From: Mycolicibacterium tusciae
Lineage (GTDB): Bacteria > Actinomycetota > Actinomycetes > Mycobacteriales > Mycobacteriaceae
DNA length: 64,000 nt
Assembly: GCF_002086795.1 (NCBI RefSeq)
Contig: NZ_MVIM01000001.1
Span: 372,001-436,000, forward strand
Reading direction: 5' to 3'
A program made the translations under genes and the position numbers. The first letter of the stretch is position 1. The number at the start of each line of letters is the position of its first letter. The notes beneath the pieces are model-generated. The model did no database searches, was not told the DNA's origin, and saw only the letters and a list, made by a program, of their open reading frames with translations. Positions 21,223 through 29,545 of the stretch are shown piece by piece.

Positions 21223-22421
21223 GGCACGTCCTTGAGGTAGTGACCGGCCCGTTGCAGCGCGGAGTCGACGAGCTGTTCGGCAGCGCCGAGGTATTCCGCT
21301 GCCGGACCACGTCCGGTCAAGTCCGCCATCGTCTGCTGCTCGGCTAGTACGCCGTCGCCGGCTGCGGCCAGATTCGCAGTCGCGCGGGTCGCGTCGATCT
21401 GCAATCCGGTGAGGAGTTCGGTCGTGTGGGCGGCGGCGACGACGGTGCGCCGCGCCAACGTCCGCAGGGTCGCCCATTCGGCATGCCATGCGCCGTCGGA
21501 ACGTTCGTCGACGGACATCGCCGATGCGGTGTGCAGCGTGGCGGCCAGCGACCCTGTCGTCATCGCGGTACGGCGGATCAGCACCGAGCGCACCGGATTG
21601 TTCTTGTGGGGCATGGTCGATGACTTGCCCCCGCTCGCCTCGGCGAGCTCACCGATCTCTGGCCGACTGCCCGTCGCGACGTCGCTGGCGATGTATCCCC
21701 ACGCGTCGCAACAGCCGACCAGCCCGTCGCCGATCCGGGTGATTGCAGATCGCGAGGTGTGCCACGGTGGCGCCGGAGCCAGCCCCAGCGCACGTGCCAT
21801 CGAGTCACCCAGTCGGATCGCATTTTCCGCCGATCCGCTCAGCTCAACGGCGGCAGCCAGGGTTCCCACGGCACCCCCCGCCTGGACCGGCACCCGCAAC
21901 TCAGCCAGCGGTTCCGCTGCATCCAGCACCGCGCACAGCCACCGGGCTACTTTGACGCCCGCGGTGCTCGGCAGCGCGGCCTGTGTGAGTGTCCTCGCGA
22001 GCATCGGTGTGGCACGGTGCTTCTCGGCGAGGTGCGACAGCGTTCGCAGCTGCTCAGCAAGTTCCTCGCGGATGCGAGCGAGCACATCTCGGATGCAAAC
22101 CATCAGCGCGGTGTCGACGACGTCCTGGCTCGTCAAACCGCGATGTAGCCACTGCGCGGTTGGCTGGGCCGCACGGGCACGCAACAGCCCAACCAATGCG
22201 CCGACCGGGTTGCCGTCGACATCGGCGTCTTGCGCGAGTGGCTCGAGGTCGCCTTCGGTGACATACCCACGGAGTTCGGTCCGCGCAGACTGCGGCGCGA
22301 TTTCGGCATCGACGAGCGCATCCAGCCACGCTTGTTCGACCGCGACCATCGCGTCCAGGAAGGCGCGATCGCTCATCAGATTTCCCGCGCGATGGTCGCC
22401 GGGCCAGAACAGGTCGGTCAC
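21219..22421 (-). CDS. pcaB: 3-carboxy-cis,cis-muconate cycloisomerase
   Basis: Cyclises carboxymuconate to the gamma-lactone. The 400-residue product is a member of the fumarase/aspartase superfamily, showing the signature GGKSSTMPHKNNPVRSVLI and the HRGLTSQDVVDTALM motif. Sequence similarity to adenylosuccinate lyase exists, but the operon context, between pcaG and pcaL with 4-nt overlaps on both sides, decides the assignment. Start GTG 22421. Confidence 0.92.
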   Translation of the reverse strand: MTDLFWPGDHRAGNLMSDRAFLDAMVAVEQAWLDALVDAEIAPQSARTELRGYVTEGDLEPLAQDADVDGNPVGALVGLLRARAAQPTAQWLHRGLTSQDVVDTALMVCIRDVLARIREELAEQLRTLSHLAEKHRATPMLARTLTQAALPSTAGVKVARWLCAVLDAAEPLAELRVPVQAGGAVGTLAAAVELSGSAENAIRLGDSMARALGLAPAPPWHTSRSAITRIGDGLVGCCDAWGYIASDVATGSRPEIGELAEASGGKSSTMPHKNNPVRSVLIRRTAMTTGSLAATLHTASAMSVDERSDGAWHAEWATLRTLARRTVVAAAHTTELLTGLQIDATRATANLAAAGDGVLAEQQTMADLTGRGPAAEYLGAAEQLVDSALQRAGHYLKDVP

Positions 22422-22981
22422 GGCCGATGCCCCGGATAACTGAGGAAGACGGTCTCGTCGTCATCGCCCTGGAGCTTGATGTCGAACTTCAGACCCGTCT
22501 CTTCGCGAGTCGCGATCAGGGTCTGACGGCGATGCGCGGGAAGCGAATTCAGTAGTGGATCGTTCGCGAGCTGATCACCGGGCAGGTACGCGCGGGTGAA
22601 CAGACGATTCAGCAGTCCGCGGGCGAACACGGTGACGAGGATGAAGGGTGCCGCGCCCGGAGCCGACGCGCCGGGCAGCACGGTGGAGAAGCTGTAGCGG
22701 CCCGCATCGTCGGTGGCGGCGCGGCCCCAGCCGGTGAACGTCCAGCCGTCGCGGCGCAGCGAGCCGGTGGCGGAGGGAATCTCGCCGTCGGCGTCGGCCT
22801 GCCAGATCTCCAGCAGCGCATCGGGAACCGGGTTTCCGGCCCCGTCGGTTACCAGGCCGTGGAACTGGATGGCGCCGGGCGAGCCGGGCGGCACGAGTTC
22901 GTTGCAGCGTTCGAACGGCAGTGCATAGCCGTAGAACGGGCCAACTGTCTGTCCCGGGGTCGCGGTCAGCAGTGTCGACAT
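22418..22981 (-). CDS. pcaG: Protocatechuate 3,4-dioxygenase alpha subunit
   Basis: Non-catalytic partner that forms part of the active-site pocket of the intradiol dioxygenase. The 187-residue product begins MSTLLTATPGQTVGPFYGYA and has the intradiol beta-sandwich segments GAGNPVPDALLEIWQADADG and DDAGRYSFSTVLPG. It lacks the His-X-His iron-binding motif seen in PcaH, as expected for an alpha chain. The start ATG 22981 overlaps the pcaH stop as TGATG. Confidence 0.93.
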   Translation of the reverse strand: MSTLLTATPGQTVGPFYGYALPFERCNELVPPGSPGAIQFHGLVTDGAGNPVPDALLEIWQADADGEIPSATGSLRRDGWTFTGWGRAATDDAGRYSFSTVLPGASAPGAAPFILVTVFARGLLNRLFTRAYLPGDQLANDPLLNSLPAHRRQTLIATREETGLKFDIKLQGDDDETVFLSYPGHRP

Positions 22982-23769
22982 CAGCGATCGGCTCCTTGGG
23001 CGACGGGAGTTCGGCTTGACCCGGTCAGCACGATGTCCCACCGGTAGCCGGTGGCCCACTCATGGGTGGTCACGTCGTGGTCGTAGGTGGCGACCAACCG
23101 ATCGCGCGCCTTCTGATCGGTGATGGACTGATAGATGGGGTCGAGGGCGAACAGCGGATCACCGGGAAAGTACATCTGGGTGATCATGCGCTGCGTGAAT
23201 TCGGTTCCGAACAAGGAGAAGTGGATGTGGGCAGGCCGCCACGCGTTGTGGTGGTTCTTCCACGGATAGGGTCCGGGTTTGATGGTGGTGAATCGGTAGT
23301 TGCCGTCGTCGTCGGTGAGGCAACGGCCTACGCCGGTGAAGTTCGGGTCGATCGGCGAAGGATGCTGGTCGCGCTTGTGGATATAGCGCCCGCCCGCGTT
23401 GGCCTGCCAGATCTCCACCAATTGGCCGCGCACTGCCCGCCCGTCACCGTCGACGATCCGCCCTGTCACCACGATTCGTTCGCCGATGGGCGCGCCGGTG
23501 TGCTGGATCGTCAAATCGGATTCGAACGGATGGACGTCGCGCGCACCGAAGCACGGTGTCCACAACTCGACGCCTTCAGGATCGACATGCTGCAGGTCCT
23601 TGGTCGGGTGGCGCAGCACGCTGCTCCGGTACGGCGCGTAGTCGAGTCGCGGCTGCGTCTCCTCGACGCCCGATCGCTGATAGGCCGACTCGATCGCGGC
23701 GATCTCGCTGCTCACCTCGGCCTGACTCGCCGAGGCACTGTCCGAGTTGACGGTGGGCGTAGCTGTCAT
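22981..23769 (-). CDS. pcaH: Protocatechuate 3,4-dioxygenase beta subunit
   Basis: Iron-bearing subunit that cleaves the aromatic ring of protocatechuate. The 262-residue product has the expected ligands: Tyr in AGGRYIHKRD, Tyr in KPGPYPWKN, and the two His in WRPAHIHFSLFG. I choose ATG 23769 rather than the in-frame start at 23787 because a promoter -10 element (TAGTGT) lies exactly 7 nt upstream of it, implying a leaderless mRNA. First gene of the pca operon, divergent from the IclR regulator. Confidence 0.93.
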   Translation of the reverse strand: MTATPTVNSDSASASQAEVSSEIAAIESAYQRSGVEETQPRLDYAPYRSSVLRHPTKDLQHVDPEGVELWTPCFGARDVHPFESDLTIQHTGAPIGERIVVTGRIVDGDGRAVRGQLVEIWQANAGGRYIHKRDQHPSPIDPNFTGVGRCLTDDDGNYRFTTIKPGPYPWKNHHNAWRPAHIHFSLFGTEFTQRMITQMYFPGDPLFALDPIYQSITDQKARDRLVATYDHDVTTHEWATGYRWDIVLTGSSRTPVAQGADR

Positions 23770-23776
23770 GGTGCGC

Positions 23777-23806
23777 ACACTATCCATCTCACATGGGGGT
23801 CGTGAA
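23777..23806 (-). promoter_or_regulatory. Promoter of the pca operon (leaderless pcaH)
   Basis: Minus-strand -35 TTCACG (23801-23806), 18-nt spacer, -10 TAGTGT (23777-23782), then 7 nt to ATG 23769. The divergent regulator's -10 is only a few bases away, so a regulator bound in the 70-nt gap can act on both directions. Confidence 0.55.
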
Positions 23807-23809
23807 GAC

Positions 23810-23815
23810 TAGAAT
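23810..23815 (+). promoter_or_regulatory. -10 element for the IclR-type pca regulator
   Basis: TAGAAT, a strong TANNNT match, about 25 nt before ATG 23841. Transcription from here would begin after the alternative upstream start at 23793 and so supports 23841 as the real start. The -35 is weak. Confidence 0.5.
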
Positions 23816-23840
23816 TTCGCTCAGCGGAAGGATCAGGGAA

Positions 23841-24590
23841 ATGGCAGGCAACACCTCGACACCCGGAGTGACCGTCGCTATGCGTTTGCTGTCGATCATC
23901 GCGGCTTTCGACGAGCAGCACCGCAGCCTGGCCCTGTCGGAGCTTGCTCAGCGCGCGGGCCTGCCGGTGCCCACCGCGCATCGGCTCGCGGCCGAACTGG
24001 TGGCCGGCGGTGCGCTCGAGCGCCGGACCGACGGGCGCTTCGAGGTCGGCAGGTTGTTGTGGAGTGCAGGTCTGCTGGCGCCTGTCGAAGGCAGGTTGCG
24101 CCAGGTTGCCGAGCCTTTTCTGCACGACGTCTACGCCGCGACCATGGCCACGGTGCACCTGGCGATTCGCGAAGGCGCAGAGGTGCTCTACCTCGAGCGG
24201 ATGATGGGCCGCGCGTCCGTGCCGATCGTCAGCAGCGCCGGTAGCAAGCTGCCCATGCACTGCACCGGGGTCGGCAAGGTCCTGCTCGCGCATGCGCCGA
24301 AGGAGATCCAGGATCAAGTGTTTGCCAGCCTTACCCGCGTCACACCCTTTACGATTGTCGCTCAGCCCGTCCTCGCGGGGCAGCTCGAGCGGGTCCGCCG
24401 AGACGGCGTGGCGACGACGAACGAAGAGATGTCGCTCGGTGCGTGTTCGCTGGCCGTTCCCGTGGTCCGGGCGTCGGACGGCACCGTGGTGGCGGCGATC
24501 GGCGTGGTCGTGCCGAACCTCAAGCGCGATCGGCAAAGGCTGCTCGGTGCCCTGCAGGTCGCCGCGCGCGGCATCGGCCGCTTGCTGTGA
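23841..24590 (+). CDS. pcaR: IclR-family regulator of the pca operon
   Basis: Transcription factor with an N-terminal winged helix (residues about 10-65, LALSELAQRAGLPVPTAHRL) and a C-terminal effector domain (MHCTGVGKVLLAHAP, EEMSLGACSLAVPV) typical of IclR proteins that sense aromatic acids. The 249-residue length is normal. ATG 23841 follows GGAAGG. Being divergent from pcaH with a 71-nt gap suggests control of the pca operon in response to protocatechuate or 3-oxoadipate, as for IclR-type PcaR proteins; the ligand is inferred. It converges with the MFS gene. Confidence 0.85.
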   Translation: MAGNTSTPGVTVAMRLLSIIAAFDEQHRSLALSELAQRAGLPVPTAHRLAAELVAGGALERRTDGRFEVGRLLWSAGLLAPVEGRLRQVAEPFLHDVYAATMATVHLAIREGAEVLYLERMMGRASVPIVSSAGSKLPMHCTGVGKVLLAHAPKEIQDQVFASLTRVTPFTIVAQPVLAGQLERVRRDGVATTNEEMSLGACSLAVPVVRASDGTVVAAIGVVVPNLKRDRQRLLGALQVAARGIGRLL

Positions 24591-24618
24591 CATACAGGGC
24601 ACCACGTCAGCTACCCCC

Positions 24619-25977
24619 TCAGCGATCGACGAGTTGTCGCGCCGAATCGGGAACCTTGGTGCCCAGCAGGGCGGTCGGCACATCCTTCGTCTCCCGCGCC
24701 GTCAGCGCGGCAGCACTGGCGATGAGGCAGACCACCGCGGTGAAGATGCTCGTCGCCACCCAGCCGCCTTCACTCACACCACCGAGTGCGGTGACGATCG
24801 CCGGCGCGAAACCCGCCACCAGGAAACCTAATTGGGTGCCGATCGCGAGTCCGGAGAAACGGACCTTCGTGGAGAACATCGCGCCGTAGAACGATGGCCA
24901 GACCGCGTTGGCCGCGGCATAGCCGAACGAGAAGGTGGCGATCGCCAACGCGAACATCAGTACGTCGTTGCCACTGCTCATCGAGAGCAGATAAAGGGGC
25001 ATCAGCGCCGCGGAGGACAGCGCACCGTAGATGAAGACCGGCTTGCGCCCGATGCGGTCGGCGAGCTTGCCGAACATCGGCTGAGTGCCCAGCGCCACGA
25101 CGTTCGCGACCACCACCAGCCACAGCGTTTCGTCCGCGTTCAGGCCCATCTTCTTGCCATAGGCGATGGCGAGGTTGGCGAACACCGTCGAGACGGCGGC
25201 GATGAAGGCGCAGAAGATCACTCGCAGAACATCGCGCCAGTGATCCCGCAGCAGCGGCTTCAGCGGCATCCGGGCGATGGTGCCGGCGGCTTTGGCCTCG
25301 GTGAATTCCGGGGTCTCGTGCAGACGGCGACGGATGAAGTAGGCGACCACGACCACAACGGCGCTGAGCCAGAACGGGACGCGCCAACCCCACGAGAGCA
25401 GGTCATCGTCGGGCAGTGCCACGACGGGGATCACCACAAGTGAGGCCAGAATCAGGCCGCCCTGCGTGCCCGTGAGAGTCCACGAGGTGAAGAACGCCCG
25501 CTGGTTATCTGGCGAATGCTCGAGCGTCAGCGAACTGGCGCCGGCCTGTTCGCCCGCGGCCGAGAACCCTTGGAGCAGACGGCACGTCACCAGGAGTATT
25601 GGTGCGAGCACTCCGACCGACGCATACGTGGGCAGACAGCCGATCGCGAAGGTCGACGCGCCCATGAGGAGCAGCGTGAACATCAACACGTTCCGGCGTC
25701 CGATCCGGTCGCCGAAGTGCCCGATCACGAACGCCCCCACCGGCCGCGCGATGTAGGCGACCCCGAGCGTGGCGAAAGACTGGGCCAGGGCGACCGTCTC
25801 GTTGCCCTCGGGGAAGAAGATCTTCGGAAAGACCAGCGCCGCAACGAAACCGAAGACGAAGAAGTCATAGTACTCGACGGCGCTGCCCATGAAGCTGGCC
25901 AGCGCGGCCTTTTTCGGCGTGCGATCAGGCGCGCCTGCGGGCACCCCATCGGGTGCATTGCTGTCGATGACGCTCAT
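24619..25977 (-). CDS. MFS transporter, metabolite:H+ symporter group (probable shikimate/quinate uptake)
   Basis: Twelve-helix major facilitator of 452 residues. The first inter-helix loop carries GHFGDRIGRRN and the corresponding loop of the second half GKLADRIGRKP, both hallmark MFS motifs. The segment SAVEYYDFFVFGFVAALVFP in helix 1 is typical of the MHS (proline/shikimate/ketoglutarate) group. Lying 9 nt after the shikimate/quinate dehydrogenase gene, and between it and the pca cluster, it is best read as the importer of shikimate or quinate, comparable to QsuA of Corynebacterium. A protocatechuate role (PcaK-like) is the alternative. Confidence 0.85.
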   Translation of the reverse strand: MSVIDSNAPDGVPAGAPDRTPKKAALASFMGSAVEYYDFFVFGFVAALVFPKIFFPEGNETVALAQSFATLGVAYIARPVGAFVIGHFGDRIGRRNVLMFTLLLMGASTFAIGCLPTYASVGVLAPILLVTCRLLQGFSAAGEQAGASSLTLEHSPDNQRAFFTSWTLTGTQGGLILASLVVIPVVALPDDDLLSWGWRVPFWLSAVVVVVAYFIRRRLHETPEFTEAKAAGTIARMPLKPLLRDHWRDVLRVIFCAFIAAVSTVFANLAIAYGKKMGLNADETLWLVVVANVVALGTQPMFGKLADRIGRKPVFIYGALSSAALMPLYLLSMSSGNDVLMFALAIATFSFGYAAANAVWPSFYGAMFSTKVRFSGLAIGTQLGFLVAGFAPAIVTALGGVSEGGWVATSIFTAVVCLIASAAALTARETKDVPTALLGTKVPDSARQLVDR

Positions 25978-25986
25978 GGGTTCCTC

Positions 25987-26880
25987 CTAGTTTCCTTCTG
26001 AAGTGGTGCTGACCGTCGGGAATTCGTCGGCAAGGCTTCGGAAATGTCGCGACATGCGAGCGGCGTCCGGGGTGATTCCGGTGATCAGCTCGAATGCGGT
26101 AGTGGCCTGGTGCACGGCCATGTGGCCACCGTCGAGTGTTCGGCAACCGACCTCGCGCGCCGCCGTGAGCAGCGCGGTGTTCAGCGGCCGATAGACGATG
26201 TCGGCGACCCACAGCCCGGGGTGCAGCAGTCCCGCATCGAACGGGAGGCCCGGATGGTCGGCCATACCCGTCGGCGTGCAGTGCACGACACCGTCGCTCA
26301 CCGGCAGCAGCACCGACAGCTTGTCGAACTCCGAAGCCTCCACGCGTGCACCGGGGTGCCTGTGCGCCAACTCGCGAGCCAGGGCGGTGGCTCGCTCGAC
26401 GTCGAGATCGACGACGACCAGGTGCTCAGTGCCGATATCGAGAAGCGCGTGTCCAACCGCGGCACCTGCCCCGCCCGCGCCGACGAGGGTGACGCTGTCC
26501 GTGGCGGCGCCGGGCAAACCCTCACCGAACCCGGTCCCGAAGCCAGGAGCGTCGGTGTTGTAGCCGACCGTGCGGTGCGGCTCGAACACCACGGTGTTGA
26601 CCGCTCCAAGTGCGGCGGCGCCGTCGTCGAGTGCGTCGAGGTGTTCGATCACCAACCGCTTACAGGGATGGGTGATGTTGAGCGCGTTGTAGCCGAGCGC
26701 GCGTGTCCACTCCAGAACCTCGCCGATGCGTTCGGGCGCGATGCCGGCGGTCCTCAGGTCGATGGTCCGGTACACATAGTCGAGGCCGTTCGCGCGTGCC
26801 TCGGCCATGTGCAGCGCCGGTGTCAGCGACGGGCCGACGCCCTGGCCGACGAGGCCGACGAGATATGGGCTGGAACTCAC
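25987..26880 (-). CDS. qsuD: Shikimate/quinate dehydrogenase, catabolic type
   Basis: NAD(P)-dependent dehydrogenase of the AroE superfamily, oxidising shikimate to 3-dehydroshikimate or quinate to 3-dehydroquinate. The 297-residue product has a substrate domain with NITHPCKRLVIEHLD (catalytic Lys), NTDAPGFGTGF (catalytic Asp) and a nucleotide-binding VGAGGAGAAVGHALLD. NITHP in place of the biosynthetic VTMP is characteristic of the quinate/shikimate-dehydrogenase branch. A separate classic aroE is at 37258-38073, so this copy is not the biosynthetic one. GTG 26880 has AGGACGG upstream. Paired with the MFS gene; the operator is just upstream. Confidence 0.88.
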   Translation of the reverse strand: MSSSPYLVGLVGQGVGPSLTPALHMAEARANGLDYVYRTIDLRTAGIAPERIGEVLEWTRALGYNALNITHPCKRLVIEHLDALDDGAAALGAVNTVVFEPHRTVGYNTDAPGFGTGFGEGLPGAATDSVTLVGAGGAGAAVGHALLDIGTEHLVVVDLDVERATALARELAHRHPGARVEASEFDKLSVLLPVSDGVVHCTPTGMADHPGLPFDAGLLHPGLWVADIVYRPLNTALLTAAREVGCRTLDGGHMAVHQATTAFELITGITPDAARMSRHFRSLADEFPTVSTTSEGN

Positions 26881-26897
26881 AATGCACCGTCCTGATT

Positions 26898-26914
26898 AAT
26901 GTACTAACTAGTAC
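26898..26914 (-). promoter_or_regulatory. TetR-type operator overlapping the qsuD promoter
   Basis: GTACTAACTAGTAC at 26901-26914 is a perfect inverted repeat (GTACTA / TAGTAC around AC), extended by GTACGTAC to 26918. It overlaps a minus-strand -10 hexamer TACATT (26898-26903) that would drive qsuD and the transporter. A related palindrome lies on the other side of the tetR gene. Confidence 0.6.
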
Positions 26915-26978
26915 GTACGCTAAGTAGAGCACTGTGGTGCGTGTCTCGTCAAGGACTACGAGTGACGGAGGTCTCTGA

Positions 26979-27620
26979 TCAGCGGGAGGTGAGCCAGCCG
27001 ACGACGACGTCGCCGATCATGCGTCGTAGATGTGCACGCTGCGCGACCTCGGTGAAGTCGACATCGAAGAGGAACCCGAACGTGTAGCGGTTGGCGACTT
27101 GGAAGACGCAGTACGCGCTGATGACCAGATGGACGTCGAGGGCGTCCACGTCGTCGCGGAAGACGCCCTGCGCGTGGCCTCTGGCCAGGATCTGGTCAAG
27201 CAGGGAGGTGGCCGGCTGCGCGAGCGAGCGCAATGAATCGAGGCGACTGATGAACTGGCCGCGGTGAATGTTCTCGATCGACACCAGCCGGATAAACGCC
27301 TGGTGATCGAGGTGATGATCGAACGTCAGCTCAGCCAGTCTGCGCATCGCCACGACCGGATCCACGTGGTCGACCTGCAGCCGTTGCTCGGCTTCTCGAA
27401 TGCCGCGGTAGGCATTCTCCAGCACCGCCATGTAGAGCTGTTCTTTGCCGCCGAAGTAGTAGTAGATCATCCGCTTGGTCGTGCGGGTGCGCTCGGCGAT
27501 GTCGTCGACGCGGGCGCCCGAGTACCCGGACTCGGCGAAAACCTCCGTCGCGACCGCGAGCAACTCCGCACGCGTGCGTTCGGCATCGCGCTGCAGCTCC
27601 GGGCGGGACTCGGCGGTCAC
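26979..27620 (-). CDS. TetR-family regulator of the quinate/shikimate genes
   Basis: The 213-residue protein has an N-terminal TetR helix-turn-helix (VFAESGYSGARVDDIAERTR, TTKRMIYYYFGGKEQLY, residues about 20-65) and an all-helical ligand domain. It lies between the qsuD-transporter pair and the divergently read dehydratase gene, and each of those has a palindrome at its promoter, so it probably represses both until a shikimate-pathway metabolite binds. Corynebacterium instead uses a LysR-type QsuR, so the regulator has been exchanged here. Start GTG 27620 is probably leaderless (TAAGCT 7 nt upstream). Confidence 0.82.
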   Translation of the reverse strand: MTAESRPELQRDAERTRAELLAVATEVFAESGYSGARVDDIAERTRTTKRMIYYYFGGKEQLYMAVLENAYRGIREAEQRLQVDHVDPVVAMRRLAELTFDHHLDHQAFIRLVSIENIHRGQFISRLDSLRSLAQPATSLLDQILARGHAQGVFRDDVDALDVHLVISAYCVFQVANRYTFGFLFDVDFTEVAQRAHLRRMIGDVVVGWLTSR

Positions 27621-27627
27621 CTTCGGC

Positions 27628-27633
27628 AGCTTA
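27628..27633 (-). promoter_or_regulatory. -10 element of leaderless tetR
   Basis: TAAGCT on the minus strand, 7 nt before GTG 27620. It lies between tetR and the operator at 27670-27689. Confidence 0.5.
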
Positions 27634-27669
27634 CTTGTACACGCGCGCCATTCACCGGAACCTCTTCCA

Positions 27670-27689
27670 TACTAATTAACTAATTGGTA
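27670..27689 (+). promoter_or_regulatory. Operator palindrome upstream of the dehydroshikimate dehydratase gene
   Basis: TACTAATTAACTAATTGGTA is palindromic at 16 of 20 positions. It lies just before a -10 hexamer TAGGGT (27693-27698), covering the expected -35/spacer region, so binding should block transcription of the dehydratase gene. It shares a central TA-AC-TA arrangement with the operator at 26901-26914. Confidence 0.55.
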
Positions 27690-27712
27690 CATTAGGGTCG
27701 AATGGAGGCACG

Positions 27713-29539
27713 ATGAAGACGTCCATCGCCACGGTCTCGATCAGCGGCTCGCTCACCGAGAAATTGCATGCCTGCGCGGCGGCCGGATTCGACGGTGTGG
27801 AGATCTTCGAACCCGACCTCATCGCCAGCGATCACAGTCCCGAGGAGATCCGGAGTCTGGCCCGGCGCCTGGGCCTGTCGCTCGATCTCTACCAGCCGCT
27901 GCGCGACATCGAGGGCGTCGACGAGACGACGTTCGCCGAGAACCTCCGTCGCGCCGAAGCCACCTTCGTCACGGCGCGACGGTTGGGCATCCAGACGGTC
28001 CTGGTGTGCAGCAATGTCGCCACCGCCACCGTCGACTCCGACGAATGCTCCGCCGGCCAACTTCGCCGATTGGGTGACCTGGCGCAGACATTGGACATCA
28101 AGGTCGCGTTCGAGGCGCTGGCATGGGGGCGTTTCATCGACGACTACCGACGTGCCTGGCGCGTCGTCGAACTGGCCGATCACCCGGCGGTCGGACTGTG
28201 CCTCGACAGCTTCCACGTCCTGTCCCGCGGTCACGACACCTCGGCGATCGAAACCATCCCCGGCCACAAGATCTTCTATCTGCAGCTTGCCGACGCTCCA
28301 GCGTTGTCCATGGACGTGCTGTCCTGGAGCCGGCACCACAGGCTTTTTCCCGGTGAGGGCGACTTCGACCTCACGACCTTCGTATCGCGTGTGCTGGCGG
28401 CCGGATACGACGGACCGCTGTCGTTGGAGGTCTTCAACGACACGTTCCGCCAGACCGACCCGGACCGGACCGCGGTGCACGCACTCCGCTCGCTGGTATG
28501 GCTTCAGGACAAGCTGGCCACGAAGTTGACAGCGGCGGATCACACGCGATTGCGTCCGGTCACAGATGCCAAGCCTCCCAATGGCTTTGACTTCGTCGAG
28601 CTGAAGGCCGAGGACACCACCGAGATCGAAGTCCTACTCGAGCAACTCGGTTTCACCCCGCGTGGCCGCCACCGGACCAAACCGGTGTCCCTCTGGGTCG
28701 CAGGCGAGGCGCGCGTCATCCTCAACGAGCAGCAGGCGCGGGATCTGGAACCGCAGGTCGCCGCGATCGGCCTCCAGGTGCCCGACGCCGATGCGACCAC
28801 GCGGCGGGCCGAGGACCTGATGGCCGCGCCGGCCTATCGCCGCACCTACGCCTCTGAGCAGCCGATGGGCGGCGCGATCGCGCCGGACGGGTCCGAGATC
28901 TTCTGGGTCACCGCGCCGCCGACCGGGCTGCCACCGGCGTGGGTCGACGAGTTCGAGAGCGGCATGCCCCCCGACACCGACACGACGGTGCGTGCCATCG
29001 ACCACGTGAACTTCTCACAACCCTGGCAGACCGCCGACGAGGCGGTGCTTTTCTTGACGAGCACCTTCGGGCTCACCGCCGAAGTGCCGACCGAGGTGGC
29101 CGCCCCCACCGGGCTGGTGCGCAGCCAGGTCATGCGCACCGTCGACGGCGCGGTTCGATTGCCCCTCAACGTCGCCCCGCAGGTGCTGGACGACTCCGGC
29201 ATGCCTCAGCACATCGCCTTCGCATGCTCTGACGTCTTCGCGGTGGCACGCCGCGCCCGTGCGCGCGGGTTGCCGTTCCTGTCGGTTCCCGACAACTACT
29301 ACGACTATGTCGCGGGCCGTTTCGGCGTGGCAGCCGACGCGGTCGCAGCGCTGCGCGAACTCGACCTGCTCTACGACCGGAGCCCCGACGGCGAGTTCAT
29401 CCACTTCTATACGCGCACGGTCGGCTCGGTCTTCTTCGAGTTCGTCGAGCGACGCGGCAACTACGACGGCTACGGCAGCGACAATGCTCCCGTCCGGCTC
29501 GCCGCCCAACGGGCAGGACGCTTCAGCTCGCGGCGATGA
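27713..29539 (+). CDS. qsuB: 3-dehydroshikimate dehydratase with C-terminal HPPD-like domain
   Basis: Converts 3-dehydroshikimate to protocatechuate, linking quinate/shikimate breakdown to the pca pathway. Residues 1 to about 270 form a xylose-isomerase-like TIM barrel with metal ligands Glu134, Asp165, Gln191 and Glu239, the same pattern and numbering I recall for Pseudomonas QuiC1. Residues about 290-608 form a double vicinal-oxygen-chelate region like 4-hydroxyphenylpyruvate dioxygenase, retaining the three expected iron ligands His431, His500 and Glu576. ATG 27713 follows GGAGG. The 608-residue length matches the two-domain DSD type. It converges with aroQ, 6 nt apart. Confidence 0.93.
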   Translation: MKTSIATVSISGSLTEKLHACAAAGFDGVEIFEPDLIASDHSPEEIRSLARRLGLSLDLYQPLRDIEGVDETTFAENLRRAEATFVTARRLGIQTVLVCSNVATATVDSDECSAGQLRRLGDLAQTLDIKVAFEALAWGRFIDDYRRAWRVVELADHPAVGLCLDSFHVLSRGHDTSAIETIPGHKIFYLQLADAPALSMDVLSWSRHHRLFPGEGDFDLTTFVSRVLAAGYDGPLSLEVFNDTFRQTDPDRTAVHALRSLVWLQDKLATKLTAADHTRLRPVTDAKPPNGFDFVELKAEDTTEIEVLLEQLGFTPRGRHRTKPVSLWVAGEARVILNEQQARDLEPQVAAIGLQVPDADATTRRAEDLMAAPAYRRTYASEQPMGGAIAPDGSEIFWVTAPPTGLPPAWVDEFESGMPPDTDTTVRAIDHVNFSQPWQTADEAVLFLTSTFGLTAEVPTEVAAPTGLVRSQVMRTVDGAVRLPLNVAPQVLDDSGMPQHIAFACSDVFAVARRARARGLPFLSVPDNYYDYVAGRFGVAADAVAALRELDLLYDRSPDGEFIHFYTRTVGSVFFEFVERRGNYDGYGSDNAPVRLAAQRAGRFSSRR

Positions 29540-29545
29540 CCCGGC

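Noticed and set aside
24591..24618. Terminator between the convergent pcaR and transporter genes
   Set aside because: No stable stem could be found in the 28-nt gap.
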